Below, piece by piece: positions 34,985 through 44,291 of a stretch of 64,000 bases of DNA. The stretch is from positions 124,001-188,000 of the forward strand of contig NZ_BMIS01000005.1 of NCBI RefSeq assembly GCF_014642675.1, in the 5' to 3' direction. The DNA comes from Nesterenkonia cremea. GTDB taxonomy: Bacteria; Actinomycetota; Actinomycetes; Actinomycetales; Micrococcaceae. Every line of letters starts with the position of its first letter. The stretch's first letter is position 1. A program made the translations under genes and the position numbers. The notes under the pieces are model-generated. The model saw only the letters and a program-made list of their open reading frames with translations, was not told the DNA's origin and did no database searches.

Positions 34985-37702
34985 TCAGCCCTTCTTCCGC
35001 TCCTTATTGCGGGCGACTTCGAGCTGGGCGAAGAAGCTCTGGATGCGGGTGCTCTTCCAGGACCGCGGGCCGTAGCACTCCAGGATGGAGGCCAGGTTCT
35101 CCGCAGCCTCCAACCACTGGTCCTCGGGGACGCGGCGCAGCTTGGGCAGGTGCCACTGTTCGGTGAAGCGCTCCAGGCGGGTCTCGTTATAGGTCTGGAG
35201 CAGCCCTACCTCGCGCAGCCACTGTGAGCGGGCCTCATCCAGGGCACGGTACTTATCGAAGTAGCGGGCGTTGATGGTGTTCACCGTGGAGTTGCTGACC
35301 ACTGCGTAGTAGGTGTGGATCGGTGTGGTGACCGTCCGGATCCTCTGCGCGTAGTGCAGCATCTGCTGGAAGAAGTAGGTGTCTTGGCCCACGGCTCCCA
35401 GCGGCTGGACCAGCCCCAGGGACTGCAGCCATTCGGTGCGCGCTGCCAGGGTCTGGATGCCGAAGGGCCGGAACTGCAGCCGCGCCAGCGCATCATCGGG
35501 CACCTCGATGGTCCCCTCGGCGTCCACACAGTCGGCGAAGGCATCCATGAGCACCTGGTGGTAGTCCTGCATGCGCAGTCCGGTGGACCAGATGGTCATT
35601 CCGCCCACGGCGAAGTCGACGTCGGGATGCTCCTGAAGCTGCTCCAGCAGCCGGGCGAAGCCGTCCTCGACCATCTCATTATCAGGATCCAGATAGGTCA
35701 CGTAGGGGGTCTCGGTCAGCTCAAGCCCGGTGTTCCGCGGCCGGGACGCTGAGCCGGAGCCGCCCGGAGCGTGCCGGTAGGCGGTCACATTGGACCACTC
35801 GGTGGTCAGCTCCTCGATGGTGGCCACCGTGAACGGATCTGTGGAGCCGTCATCCACCAGCAGGATATGCATCCGGGAGAACACGCTGGAGCGCCGCAGC
35901 GAGGCGAAGGCCTTATGCCGCAGATGTCCGCCGTTGTTGTAGACCGGCACCACCACAGTCAGATCCAGCCCCGCATCCTGCGGTCCGCGCGCTGTGGAGG
36001 AGTCCTCGACGCCGACCGGTCGGCGTTCCTCTGCGCGGCGGTGGCCCAGGTGGTCCAGGGCGTAGATCCGGGTGGTCTTCGCCGCGGTGCGCAAGGCCTC
36101 CGGGGACAGCTCCGCCGTGGTGGGCCTCCACCAGGCGGTCAGCTCCAGCGGAGCGTCCAGGGCGGCAAAACCCTGGTGGTGCCGGTGCGCCTGAACGTCC
36201 GCCTCTGGGGCCTCGGCGTCGAGCTTGGCAGTGATCTTGGCCGACTGGTAGCTGAAGGCCGCCAGATGATCGGTCACATAGCCGGGGGAGTAGTGCCGCT
36301 GGGAGGAGACCGGGAGCAGGACCTCATAGCCCTCGTCATAGTCCTGGAGCCGCTCCCAGGAGATCAGGTCCTGGACCGGCCGGATCTGTTGGACCAGCAG
36401 GGCCTCACGCAACTGATCGGTGACCTCATCGGCCACCGCCACCACACGTGTCTCCGGGAGCTCTGGAACATCCAGGCCCGCGGCCCCGCACAGGGTGCGC
36501 AGCTGCTGGGCGGCATGGTGCTCCAGGAAGACCTTGCGGATGCCATCGGCCTGGACCCGGCGCAGCTCCTCCACCGTCAGGCTGCGCAGCGTATCCGCCA
36601 CATCCTGCTGGGAGTTGGCCAGGTGCACCTCCGGAAGATAGGAGTTCACACCCTGGTTGTAGCTGGCCAGGACGAAGCTGCCCGAGGCCAGCAGCTGCAG
36701 CACCCTCGGGGCGACAGCGGACTGCGAATCGGCCACTGAGCTCAGCGTGATCCCGATGTCGGTCAGGCGATCCACAGCGGCCGTCTCCGCGGCGCTGCGC
36801 GCCGACGTCACATAGGGCCGGTGCCGGATGGGCAGATCCGCCAGCGGATCCGTGCCCTCCGGGCAGGAGCCGTCGGCGGCCAGCGCCAGCGGCAGCTCAG
36901 CATCGATGACGGCGTCGAGGATCCACTGCAGGTGGTCCCCGGACTGCTCGGCCGGCTCCGGCATCCACGCATCGGCGAAGGACACCGTGCACGCGGCGGC
37001 CGTGCCTGCGGCGTGACGGGAGCCGATCGGCGAGTGGTGCAGCGGGTTCACCGCGGAGGGCAGCAGGTGCACCCGCGGCTGACGCGAGCCCCCCACGGCC
37101 TGTGCGGCCAGAAGCTTCTCATAGCGCTGGACCTGCTCCTCTGAGGGGGCTGCCACCGCTGCGGCGCGCTGAGCCAGAGCCAGCACCTGCTCCGAGGGGT
37201 CCTCGAAGCCGTAGTCCCAGAAGATCACCGGGGTGCCGGCAGGCAGCAGCTGCGCAGGCACACCCTCACCGAAGGCTTCGGCAGTGACAGGGGAGAGCAC
37301 CACCAGATCAGCGGACTCGTTGAGCGTCTGATCAGCCTCCCAGGAGATGGCCTCGCAGAGCCCTCTGAGGTGCCCGCTCAGCGTCTCATCGGCCAGCACC
37401 GCGACTCGCAGATCCAGCCGGGGCGCGGCCGGTCCGAGCTCTCCCAGACTGTGGGAGCTGTGGCTGTCGGGACCGTGGCCGTCGAGATCGCCGGCGTCGG
37501 GAAGCAGCGCATCCAGCAGCGCGCCGGCATCCTCCTCCTGGCCATGCTGCCCAGCTTTGTCTTGCTGCACAGCGCGCAGGAAAGGCGCCGAGCGCAGCGG
37601 GCCGAGCAGCCCGGCCTGGGCCACGGCCTCGGCCGAGGGGTTCTGCTGCAGCTGCCTGACACGCTCCAGGCTGTGGCTCAGCTGAGACGTACGAGCTGTC
37701 AT
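34985..37702 (-). CDS. giant glycosyltransferase, CgeB-like plus GT2 domains
   Basis: 905 aa. The N-terminal half (about 100-560) resembles a GT-B/CgeB-like domain. LQLLASGSFVLASYNQGVNS and LRRVQADGIRKVF correspond to the part of CgeB proteins near the nucleotide-sugar site. A GT2 domain follows from LDLTVVVPVYNNGG (about 577), with LVDDGSTDPFT, RPRNTGLELTETPYVTYLDPDNE (a DPD metal-binding motif in a longer run) and a C-terminal helical region. Two sugar transfers by one protein are plausible. The ATG at 37702 overlaps the stop of the coiled-coil gene (ATGA); upstream frames are shadows. It shares architecture and many segments with the 38017-41091 protein. Confidence 0.87.
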   Translation of the reverse strand: MTARTSQLSHSLERVRQLQQNPSAEAVAQAGLLGPLRSAPFLRAVQQDKAGQHGQEEDAGALLDALLPDAGDLDGHGPDSHSSHSLGELGPAAPRLDLRVAVLADETLSGHLRGLCEAISWEADQTLNESADLVVLSPVTAEAFGEGVPAQLLPAGTPVIFWDYGFEDPSEQVLALAQRAAAVAAPSEEQVQRYEKLLAAQAVGGSRQPRVHLLPSAVNPLHHSPIGSRHAAGTAAACTVSFADAWMPEPAEQSGDHLQWILDAVIDAELPLALAADGSCPEGTDPLADLPIRHRPYVTSARSAAETAAVDRLTDIGITLSSVADSQSAVAPRVLQLLASGSFVLASYNQGVNSYLPEVHLANSQQDVADTLRSLTVEELRRVQADGIRKVFLEHHAAQQLRTLCGAAGLDVPELPETRVVAVADEVTDQLREALLVQQIRPVQDLISWERLQDYDEGYEVLLPVSSQRHYSPGYVTDHLAAFSYQSAKITAKLDAEAPEADVQAHRHHQGFAALDAPLELTAWWRPTTAELSPEALRTAAKTTRIYALDHLGHRRAEERRPVGVEDSSTARGPQDAGLDLTVVVPVYNNGGHLRHKAFASLRRSSVFSRMHILLVDDGSTDPFTVATIEELTTEWSNVTAYRHAPGGSGSASRPRNTGLELTETPYVTYLDPDNEMVEDGFARLLEQLQEHPDVDFAVGGMTIWSTGLRMQDYHQVLMDAFADCVDAEGTIEVPDDALARLQFRPFGIQTLAARTEWLQSLGLVQPLGAVGQDTYFFQQMLHYAQRIRTVTTPIHTYYAVVSNSTVNTINARYFDKYRALDEARSQWLREVGLLQTYNETRLERFTEQWHLPKLRRVPEDQWLEAAENLASILECYGPRSWKSTRIQSFFAQLEVARNKERKKG

Positions 37703-38016
37703 GACCGGGAGATTCCAGCCTTCTTGGCCACGCGGCCCAGCTTCTGACGGGCCACGCGGGCGGCCCGGTCCGGATGCTGCAGCGTGAACTCCACGCGGCG
37801 CTTGGCCTTCGCTGCGAAGCCCAGGTCCGGAATCAGCTGGCTGCTCTCGGCCTTGGCCATGCCCTCCTCCAGCTCGGCGACCCGCTGCTTGAGCTGGGCG
37901 ATGTCGGTGTCCTGGAGGCGCTCGAGCTGGGCATAGGCCCACCGCAGCTCACTCAGCATCGCCTCCTGCTGCTCCAGCAGCGCGACGATGACATCCTGCT
38001 CAGACTGTGACGTCAT
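37699..38016 (-). CDS. small coiled-coil protein between two glycosyltransferases
   Basis: 105 aa, not recognised. Residues about 5-55 have a heptad-like pattern of Leu, Ile and Val (VIVALLEQQEAMLSELR, LKQRVAELEEGM), so a coiled coil is likely. The C-terminal 40 residues are basic (AKAKRRVEF, RVARQKLGRVAKKAG). Its start abuts the stop of the upstream glycosyltransferase (TAA-ATG) and its stop overlaps the start of the downstream one (ATGA). The three products are therefore probably made in fixed proportion. It could scaffold the two enzymes or tether them to the membrane; this is a guess. Confidence 0.8.
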   Translation of the reverse strand: MTSQSEQDVIVALLEQQEAMLSELRWAYAQLERLQDTDIAQLKQRVAELEEGMAKAESSQLIPDLGFAAKAKRRVEFTLQHPDRAARVARQKLGRVAKKAGISRS

Positions 38017-41000
38017 TTAGGCATCCTTCAGTGGGTCGTTCAGCTGTTGACGAGGGTGACGCTTGAAGAAGCGTCTGGCTTCGAGGTCCTTCCACCGGTG
38101 ATCCCCGTAGAGTGCGGCGATCTGGTGGAGGACCTCTGCGGCCTCAGTGCGCTGGGCCTCCGGGACCTGCTTGAGCTTCCGGAGGTACCAGGTGATGAAG
38201 AAGCGTTCGAAGCGGGTCTCCAGGTACTCCTGCTTCAGCCCGATCTCCTCCAACCAGGCGGCCCGAGCCTGTTCCAGGCCCAGATACTTGCGGAAGTAGT
38301 TGGGGGAGACCACGTTGACGATCGAGGTCTCCACGGCACCGTAGTAGGTGTATACCGGGCGGAACACCGGGGCGTAGGCCTCGGTGTGGTACAGCAGCTG
38401 CTGGAAGAAGAACGTGTCTTGTCCGACCGCTCCCACCGGCTGCTCCAGGCCCAGCGACTGCAGCCAGTCGGTGCGGGCCACCATGGCCTCGATGCTGGCC
38501 GGCCGGAACCTGATCCGCACCAGCGAATCCCGCGTGGGTCGGAAGAGTCCGTCCACCTGCTCGATCGCCTGGGAGAACCAGTCGTGGTAGTCCTGCACCA
38601 GCAGGCGGTTGGTCCACACGGCCATATTCCCCAGCGAGAAGTTCGCCTCCGGGTGCGCCCTGAGCGTGTCCAGCAGCTCGGAGTAGCCCTCGGCCAGCTC
38701 CTCATCATCCGGGTCCAGATAGGTCACGAAGGGCGTGTGGGTCAGCGCCAGACCGGTGTTCCGCGGACGGGAGGCAGAGCCGGACCCGCCGCGTCCGTGG
38801 TGGAAGGCCGAGACGTTCGGCCAGGCGGCGGCGAGCTCCTCGACGGTCTCCGTGGTGCCCGGATCGGTGGAGCCGTCATTGATGAGCAGGATGTGCATCC
38901 GGGTGAAGATGCTGGAGCGCCGCAGCGAGGCGAAGGCCTTATGCCGCAGGTGGTCGCCGTTGTTGTAGATGGGCACCACCACGGCCAGCTCCAGATCCTG
39001 GCTCCGCGCAGTGCGGCGGAAGCGCTCACCGGCGGCGCTCAGATCCTCACCCTCGATGAGCTGTGCCGGAGTGCGGCGCCCGACGCCGGCCCGCACCTCA
39101 GCAGGCACGCGCGTCCGGTCGGATGCCTCCCTGGACGCGGCCGAGCTCTCGGCTGACGCCTCCGCCGAGCGCCGAGCGCGCGGCGAACCCGGAGGCGGCG
39201 GGGGAAGCGTGGCCTTCTGGGCCGCACCGCCGAAGATGATCTCGTCGAAGCTGCGCCGCACCCGCTTGGGTGCGGCGGAGGGCGCCCGGCGCACTCCGAT
39301 GTGGTCCCCGGCGTAGACCGTGGTCTCCGCCGCGGCCCGGCGCAGTCCCGACGCCGACTCCAGCAGCTCGGTGCTGGGCCGCCACCAGGCGCTGCGCTCC
39401 AGGGCGAAGATCTCCTCGGCGGCACCGCTGTGGTGACGGTGGGCCAGATGGTCGGTCTGCTCGGCGCTGCCCAGCAGCTTGGTGACCACTGCGGCGTCCT
39501 GATAGGCGAAGGTGGTCAGCTGATCCAGCGCGTAGTTGGGCGCATAGTGCAGTGCGGGGGAGACCGGCAGCAGCATGGTGAGCTGATTCTGCTCGGGATC
39601 CTGGGCCAGCTCCTCCCAGCTCAGCAGCTCCACCGGGATGGTCTGGGCGTCCATGGCCCCGCGCAGCTGCTCGGTGATCTCCTCGGCGACAGCCACCACG
39701 CGCTGCTCTGGATCCTCGATCTCCAGGCCCGCGGCAGTGCAGATCTGGGCCAGCGCATCACGTGCGTGGTTGTCCCGGAAGACCTTGCGCAGCCCGTCGT
39801 TCTGGACGCGGCGCAGCTCCTCCAGGGTCAGCGTGTCCAGCGTCTTGGCGACGTCGGCGGCGTCGTTGGCGATGTAGACCTGCGGATAGTAGGAGTTCAC
39901 ACCTTGGCTGTAGGTGGAGAGCACCATGGTGCCGCAGGCCTGCAGATCCAGGACCTGCTGCTCCACAGCTGTCTGCGAGGCCGGATGTGGGCTGACGGCC
40001 GCAGCGATGTCCACGCTGCGCAGCAGGCCGGGCACAGCCTGCTGCGCATCCGACTGGACGGGCAGCCGGCGAAAGGTGGAGAGCGCGTGCTCTGCCGGGA
40101 TGTGAAGCGTGCCGTGCTCCTCGAAGAACGCGGCCGGGCGCTGGGCGGCGGCCAGCCCGTCGATCAGCGGCTCAGCGTACTCGGCCACCTGTGCGGCGAG
40201 CGGCTCGGCGGGGGTTCCGGCCAGCAGCACCAGATCCGAGGCGGCCGGGCGGCTGCCGATCGGCGTGTGGATCAGCGGGTTCACTGAGGCGGGCAGCACG
40301 TCGACGCTGCGCGCCTGCGGGCAGCTGGCGCGGTACGACTCCACGGACTCGGCGCGCGGGGTGGCGATGCGGTCGCAGGCCGCGGCCAGCCCGGCAGACT
40401 GCTCGAAGGCCAGCGGCTCCGCCAGCGCGGTGAAGACAGTGGGGACTCCGGCGCGGCGGAAGGAGGGAAGGACTTCCTGCACCAGTGCGGGGTGCAGCTG
40501 GTCAGCCTGACCCCAGCCCTCGGCGTCGGTGAAGGGGGCGGTGACCAACAGCAGGTCCAGACCGCTGATGCTGCCCCAGTTCGCCGGGGTGATGCGGACC
40601 AGCTCAGCCTGACCGGCGAAGCGGGCCCAGCCGGCGTCGTCGCCGATCACACCGATCCTCAGCTCCAGCGGAGGATGGGAGATGCCGTGCCGACCGGCGG
40701 GCAGACGCTGCCCGGCCTCCAGAGTCTCGCCCAGCAGGCGGCTGGGGGTCTGGACGGCGGGGGAGAGCTGCTGATGGACGGTGAGCGAGCGGAAGTCCTG
40801 AGGATCCAGCGAACTCAGCGCCTTGGTGGAGAAGGAGCTGATCTGCTCGGTGAACGTGCGCTGCTCGGCATAGGCCTGCGCCCGCTCGGTATGGGCCTGC
40901 GCGGACTCCTGCCAGGGGGCCGGGGTCCGGCCCCCATCCAGCTGCGCTCCGGCCAGGGCTCGGGCGGCCGCCCCATGGGCCTCCTCCACCGTCTCCATCA

Positions 41001-41091
41001 CGTGGGAATAACTGCGCAGAGCCGCAGTGAGCACGTCCTGCCTGGGTGTCTCGTCCTCTGCCGGGGAGCTGCTGCCGTCGATCCATCGCAC
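38017..41091 (-). CDS. giant glycosyltransferase, CgeB-like plus GT2 domains (paralogue)
   Basis: 1024 aa. Order of parts: a helical N-terminus (to about 120), a CgeB/GT-B-like domain (about 140-600) with LDLQACGTMVLSTYSQGVNS and LRRVQNDGLRKVF, and a linker rich in Arg, Ser and Ala (about 630-690). The GT2 domain runs from LELAVVVPIYNNGDH (about 698) through LINDGSTDPGT and VTYLDPDDEE, and a C-terminal helical domain follows. The protein at 34985-37702 is a clear paralogue. Both probably help build the ManNAcA-containing polymer suggested by wecB and wecC. The GTG start has no Shine-Dalgarno; TAGAGT six bases before it suggests a leaderless transcript. Confidence 0.86.
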   Translation of the reverse strand: MRWIDGSSSPAEDETPRQDVLTAALRSYSHVMETVEEAHGAAARALAGAQLDGGRTPAPWQESAQAHTERAQAYAEQRTFTEQISSFSTKALSSLDPQDFRSLTVHQQLSPAVQTPSRLLGETLEAGQRLPAGRHGISHPPLELRIGVIGDDAGWARFAGQAELVRITPANWGSISGLDLLLVTAPFTDAEGWGQADQLHPALVQEVLPSFRRAGVPTVFTALAEPLAFEQSAGLAAACDRIATPRAESVESYRASCPQARSVDVLPASVNPLIHTPIGSRPAASDLVLLAGTPAEPLAAQVAEYAEPLIDGLAAAQRPAAFFEEHGTLHIPAEHALSTFRRLPVQSDAQQAVPGLLRSVDIAAAVSPHPASQTAVEQQVLDLQACGTMVLSTYSQGVNSYYPQVYIANDAADVAKTLDTLTLEELRRVQNDGLRKVFRDNHARDALAQICTAAGLEIEDPEQRVVAVAEEITEQLRGAMDAQTIPVELLSWEELAQDPEQNQLTMLLPVSPALHYAPNYALDQLTTFAYQDAAVVTKLLGSAEQTDHLAHRHHSGAAEEIFALERSAWWRPSTELLESASGLRRAAAETTVYAGDHIGVRRAPSAAPKRVRRSFDEIIFGGAAQKATLPPPPPGSPRARRSAEASAESSAASREASDRTRVPAEVRAGVGRRTPAQLIEGEDLSAAGERFRRTARSQDLELAVVVPIYNNGDHLRHKAFASLRRSSIFTRMHILLINDGSTDPGTTETVEELAAAWPNVSAFHHGRGGSGSASRPRNTGLALTHTPFVTYLDPDDEELAEGYSELLDTLRAHPEANFSLGNMAVWTNRLLVQDYHDWFSQAIEQVDGLFRPTRDSLVRIRFRPASIEAMVARTDWLQSLGLEQPVGAVGQDTFFFQQLLYHTEAYAPVFRPVYTYYGAVETSIVNVVSPNYFRKYLGLEQARAAWLEEIGLKQEYLETRFERFFITWYLRKLKQVPEAQRTEAAEVLHQIAALYGDHRWKDLEARRFFKRHPRQQLNDPLKDA

Positions 41092-41097
41092 ATTGAT

Positions 41098-41103
41098 ACT
41101 CTA
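41098..41103 (-). promoter_or_regulatory. candidate -10 box, leaderless glycosyltransferase transcript
   Basis: On the minus strand TAGAGT ends six bases before the GTG at 41091-41089. No ribosome binding site is visible. The 84-bp gap also serves the divergent ffh gene; TTGAGA (41109-41114, plus strand) resembles a -35 but has no good -10. Confidence 0.4.
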
Positions 41104-41175
41104 GACGCTTGAGACTTAAAGGGTCATGCGACCCTCCCGGATCATCCCGACCACAATCTGAGGAAACAGCGCGAC

Positions 41176-42801
41176 GTGTTCAACTCACTCTCCGATCGCC
41201 TGACAGCGACGTTCAAGAATCTCCGCGGCAAGGGCCGGCTCAGCGAGGCTGACATCGATGGCACCGCACGCGAGATCCGCCGCGCGCTGCTCGACGCCGA
41301 TGTGGCCGTGCCGGTGGTCCGCGAGTTCATCGCCAAGATCAAGGCCCGCGCAATGGGTGCCGAGGTCTCCGAGGCGCTGAACCCCGGTCAGCAGGTCGTC
41401 AAGATCGTCAATGAGGAGCTCAAGGGCATCCTCGGCGGCGAGACCCGCGAGCTGCAGCTGGCCAAGAATCCGCCCACAGTCATCATGCTGGCCGGTCTGC
41501 AGGGTGCCGGTAAGACCACGCTGGCCGGCAAGCTGGCCGCGCACCTGAAGGGCAAGGGACACACCCCCATGCTCGCGGCCTGTGACCTCCAGCGCCCCAA
41601 CGCGGTCAACCAGCTGCAGGTCGGCGGCGAGCGGGCCGGCGTCCCGGTCTACGCCCCGCATCCGGGCATCAGCTCCGAGGCCGAGACCCCCACCGGGGAT
41701 CCGGTCAGGGTGGCCCGGGACGCCGTGGCCGAGGCGCAGTCCAAGCTGCACGACATCGTCATCGTCGATACCGCAGGCCGCCTGGGTGTGGATCAGGAGC
41801 TGATGCAGCAGGCCGCAGACATCAAGGCGGCGGTGGGCGCCCACGAGACCCTCTTCGTCATCGACTCGATGATCGGTCAGGATGCGGTCAACACCGCCCA
41901 GGCCTTCAACGAGGGCGTGGACTTCACCGGCGTGGTCCTCACCAAGCTCGACGGTGATGCCCGCGGCGGCGCCGCACTCTCGGTGGCGCAGGTGACCGGC
42001 AAGCCGGTCATGTACGCCTCCACCGGTGAGGGTCTGAAGGACTTCGAGGTCTTCCACCCGGACCGTATGGCCAAGCGCATCCTGGACATGGGCGATGTGC
42101 TCTCGCTCATCGAGCAGGCCGAGGCCAGCTGGGACAAGGACGAGGCCGCCAAGATGGCCCAGAAGTTCGCCGATCAGGAGGACTTCACCCTCGAGGACTT
42201 CCGGTCCCAGATGCAGCAGCTCAAGAAGATGGGCTCCATGAAGAAGCTGCTGGGCATGATGCCCGGCGCTCAGGGGATGCGTCAGCAGCTGGACCAGTTC
42301 GACGACTCCTCGGTGGACCGCATCGAGGCCATCATCAACTCCATGACTACGCATGAGCGGGTGGCCCCCAAGATCATCAACGGCTCGCGCCGCGCCCGCA
42401 TCGCCAAGGGATCCGGCGTCCACGTCTCTGAGGTCAACCAGCTGCTGGAGCGCTTCGGCCAGGCCCAGAAGATGATGAAGAAGATGGCCGGCGGCGGGGG
42501 CGGAATGCCAGGTGGTATGCCGGGGATGCCGGGCGGCGGCGCAGGCATGCCTGGGATGGGCGGAATGCCCGGAGGCGGTGCCGGCGGAGGCAAGAAGAAG
42601 GGCAAGCAGGCCGGCAAGAACAAGAAGAAGGCCAAGTCCGGCAACCCGGCGAAGGCCGCTCAGCAGGCCCGCGAGGCCGAAGAGCGCCGCGCACAGGCCG
42701 CGGAGAAGCGCATGGACGGATCCAGCTTCGGAGGCGGCGAGCAGGACTTCGATCCCTCGAACCTGAGCCTGCCGAAGGGCTTCGAGAAGTACCTCAAGTG
42801 A
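41176..42801 (+). CDS. ffh: signal recognition particle protein Ffh
   Basis: 541 aa. SRP GTPase that binds signal peptides and SRP RNA. It has an N domain, then a G domain with GLQGAGKTT, DLQRPNAVNQL, DTAGRLGVDQEL and TKLDGDARGG. A methionine-rich M domain follows from about residue 330 (MQQLKKMGSMKKLLGMMPG). SRRARIAKGSGVHVSEVNQLL is the SRP-RNA-binding helix. The tail (from about 437) carries a Gly/Met/Pro-rich run and a lysine-rich stretch, longer than in many Ffh proteins. The GTG start follows GAGGAAA by about ten bases. It heads the ffh-rpsP-rimM-trmD-rplS region. Confidence 0.97.
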   Translation: MFNSLSDRLTATFKNLRGKGRLSEADIDGTAREIRRALLDADVAVPVVREFIAKIKARAMGAEVSEALNPGQQVVKIVNEELKGILGGETRELQLAKNPPTVIMLAGLQGAGKTTLAGKLAAHLKGKGHTPMLAACDLQRPNAVNQLQVGGERAGVPVYAPHPGISSEAETPTGDPVRVARDAVAEAQSKLHDIVIVDTAGRLGVDQELMQQAADIKAAVGAHETLFVIDSMIGQDAVNTAQAFNEGVDFTGVVLTKLDGDARGGAALSVAQVTGKPVMYASTGEGLKDFEVFHPDRMAKRILDMGDVLSLIEQAEASWDKDEAAKMAQKFADQEDFTLEDFRSQMQQLKKMGSMKKLLGMMPGAQGMRQQLDQFDDSSVDRIEAIINSMTTHERVAPKIINGSRRARIAKGSGVHVSEVNQLLERFGQAQKMMKKMAGGGGGMPGGMPGMPGGGAGMPGMGGMPGGGAGGGKKKGKQAGKNKKKAKSGNPAKAAQQAREAEERRAQAAEKRMDGSSFGGGEQDFDPSNLSLPKGFEKYLK

Positions 42802-43011
42802 CCTGGTGAGAGCTGTGCGGCGGTCCGGCCTGTCCGAATCGCGCTCAGCTCTGACTTATGACAAAATCAATACGTACTTTGCTCAGTGTCCGGGGCACCC
42901 TCTACTCCCTCGATGCTGACCAACGTTCTGGCGCAGGACGATGGCTGTTTGCATACCCCACGCAGACCAGGTCCTCGGCGCACCCCAAGACATACAGGAG
43001 AAACCACACAA

Positions 43012-43437
43012 GTGGCAGTCAAGATTCGTCTGAAGCGCATGGGTAAGATCCGTGCACCGTTCTACCGCGTCGTCGTCATGGACTCCAAGGCCAAGCGCGA
43101 TGGTGCTGCGATCGAGCAGATCGGCAAGTACCACCCGACTGAGGAGCCCTCGCTCATCGATATCAACTCGGAGCGTGCTCAGTACTGGCTCTCCGTCGGC
43201 GCTCAGCCGACTGAGCAGGTGCTGGCTCTTCTGAAGGTGACCGGCGACTGGCAGAAGTTCAAGGGCATCGAGGGTGCCGAGGGCACTCTGAAGGCCAAGA
43301 CCGCCAAGGAGGAGTACGTCGTGCCCTCCAAGGGTTCGGTCATCGTCGAGAAGTCCGAGGCTCCTGCCGAGCAGGCTGAGGAGGCTCCTGCCGAGGAGGG
43401 GGCTTCTGAGGAAGCCGCTGAGGAGAAGGCCGAGTAA
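43012..43437 (+). CDS. rpsP: 30S ribosomal protein S16
   Basis: 141 aa. The conserved S16 core is the first about 85 residues ([24 protein letters not shown] in a longer run, then [14 protein letters not shown]). The last 35 residues form a very acidic Ala/Glu tail, as in several actinobacterial S16 proteins. The GTG at 43012 was chosen because the conserved sequence begins right there and AGGAGA lies upstream. The longer frame to 42886 is not conserved S16. The 210-bp gap after ffh is AT-richer in its middle (42850-42880) and probably holds a promoter, but no clear -35/-10 pair. Confidence 0.95.
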   Translation: MAVKIRLKRMGKIRAPFYRVVVMDSKAKRDGAAIEQIGKYHPTEEPSLIDINSERAQYWLSVGAQPTEQVLALLKVTGDWQKFKGIEGAEGTLKAKTAKEEYVVPSKGSVIVEKSEAPAEQAEEAPAEEGASEEAAEEKAE

Positions 43438-43439
43438 TC

Positions 43440-43694
43440 ATGGTTGCTGACGCAGTGCTCACCGACGCCCTGGAACATCTGGTCCGCGGCATCGTGGACT
43501 CCCCGGACGATGTGGATGTCCGCCGCAAGAACGGCCGGCGCCACGACGTCCTTCAGGTCCGCGTGCACCCCGAGGACCTCGGCCGCGTGATCGGCCGTGC
43601 CGGGCGCACCGCCAAGGCACTGCGCACTGTGGTCACCGCCCTGCCGGGAGGCGAGAACGTCCGGGTCGACGTGGTCGACACCGACCGCCGCTGA
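43440..43694 (+). CDS. KH-domain RNA-binding protein (KhpA type)
   Basis: 84 aa. A single KH domain with the GxxG loop in RVIGRAGRTAKAL and VRRKNGRRHDVLQVRVHPEDLG before it. Located between rpsP and rimM, as is usual in Gram-positive bacteria. KhpA proteins bind RNA together with KhpB/Jag and affect cell elongation in some species. It starts two bases after the rpsP stop, so translation is probably coupled. Only 14 bases separate it from rimM. Confidence 0.92.
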   Translation: MVADAVLTDALEHLVRGIVDSPDDVDVRRKNGRRHDVLQVRVHPEDLGRVIGRAGRTAKALRTVVTALPGGENVRVDVVDTDRR

Positions 43695-43708
43695 CCGGTC
43701 ATACCGCC

Positions 43709-44281
43709 GTGACCACACATAACCGAGCCGCAAGCGACCCGCAGGCGTCCCCTTCCGAGGGGGAGCGCCTGCGGGTCGCTCGCGTCGGCAAGCCCCACGG
43801 TGTCCGGGGAGAAGTCACCGTTCAGCTCTTCACTGATGATCCGGCCCAGCGCCTGGCCCCCGGTGCAGTGCTGCTGCGCGAACCGGGCAGGGACACCGTC
43901 GATCGCAGCACCCGGCAGCTGACCGTCTCGGCCCAGCGCTGGAACAAGACCATCTGCCTGCTGGGCTTCGAAGAGGTCCGGGACCGCACTGCGGCCGAGA
44001 ACCTCCGCGGCTCCGTGCTCTTCGTGGAGCTGGCCGCAGAGCCTGAGGACGACGCTGACGAGTGGTACAGCCACGAGCTCGAGGGCCTGCGCTGCGTGGA
44101 TCCCTCCGGGGAGACCCTGGGCACCGTCCGCGAGCTGATCACCGGACCGGCTCAGGATCTGCTGGCCGTGGAGACCCCTGAGGGCGAGGAGGTCCTGGTG
44201 CCCTTCGTCCAGGAGCTCGTCCCTGAGATCGACGTGGAGGCCGAGGTCATCACTCTGGACCCGCCCCACGGTCTCTTCTGA
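43709..44281 (+). CDS. rimM: ribosome maturation factor RimM
   Basis: 190 aa. It assists 30S assembly by binding S19 and the 16S 3' domain. The N-terminal RimM barrel begins at [18 protein letters not shown] (about residue 21), and the PRC-barrel domain covers about 110-190 ([26 protein letters not shown], ending in LDPPHGL). The GTG at 43709 is the only start that fits. It leaves 20 non-conserved residues, and their codons form a very strong hairpin (43733-43780). Followed by trmD after ten bases. Confidence 0.95.
   Translation: MTTHNRAASDPQASPSEGERLRVARVGKPHGVRGEVTVQLFTDDPAQRLAPGAVLLREPGRDTVDRSTRQLTVSAQRWNKTICLLGFEEVRDRTAAENLRGSVLFVELAAEPEDDADEWYSHELEGLRCVDPSGETLGTVRELITGPAQDLLAVETPEGEEVLVPFVQELVPEIDVEAEVITLDPPHGLF
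43733..43780 (+). repeat. strong hairpin inside the first codons of rimM
   Basis: AGCGACCCGCAGGCG (43733-43747) and CGCCTGCGGGTCGCT (43766-43780) are perfectly complementary. Inside them TCCCC (43748-43752) pairs with GGGGA (43760-43764), one G bulged and TTCCGA plus one G in the loop. A stem of 20 bp at codons 9-24 would hinder transcription or ribosomes. No T-run follows. Confidence 0.85.
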
Positions 44282-44291
44282 GGAGGCAGCG

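Noticed and set aside
42490..42600. Gly/Met/Pro-rich repeat as a CRISPR or tandem DNA repeat
   Set aside because: It encodes the low-complexity tail of the Ffh M domain in frame; repeat units are irregular.
42802..43011. Defined rpsP promoter and ffh terminator
   Set aside because: An AT-richer patch and a 7-bp repeat (AGAGCTG / CAGCTCT) with a 30-nt loop are visible, but no -35/-10 pair with good spacing and no T-run.
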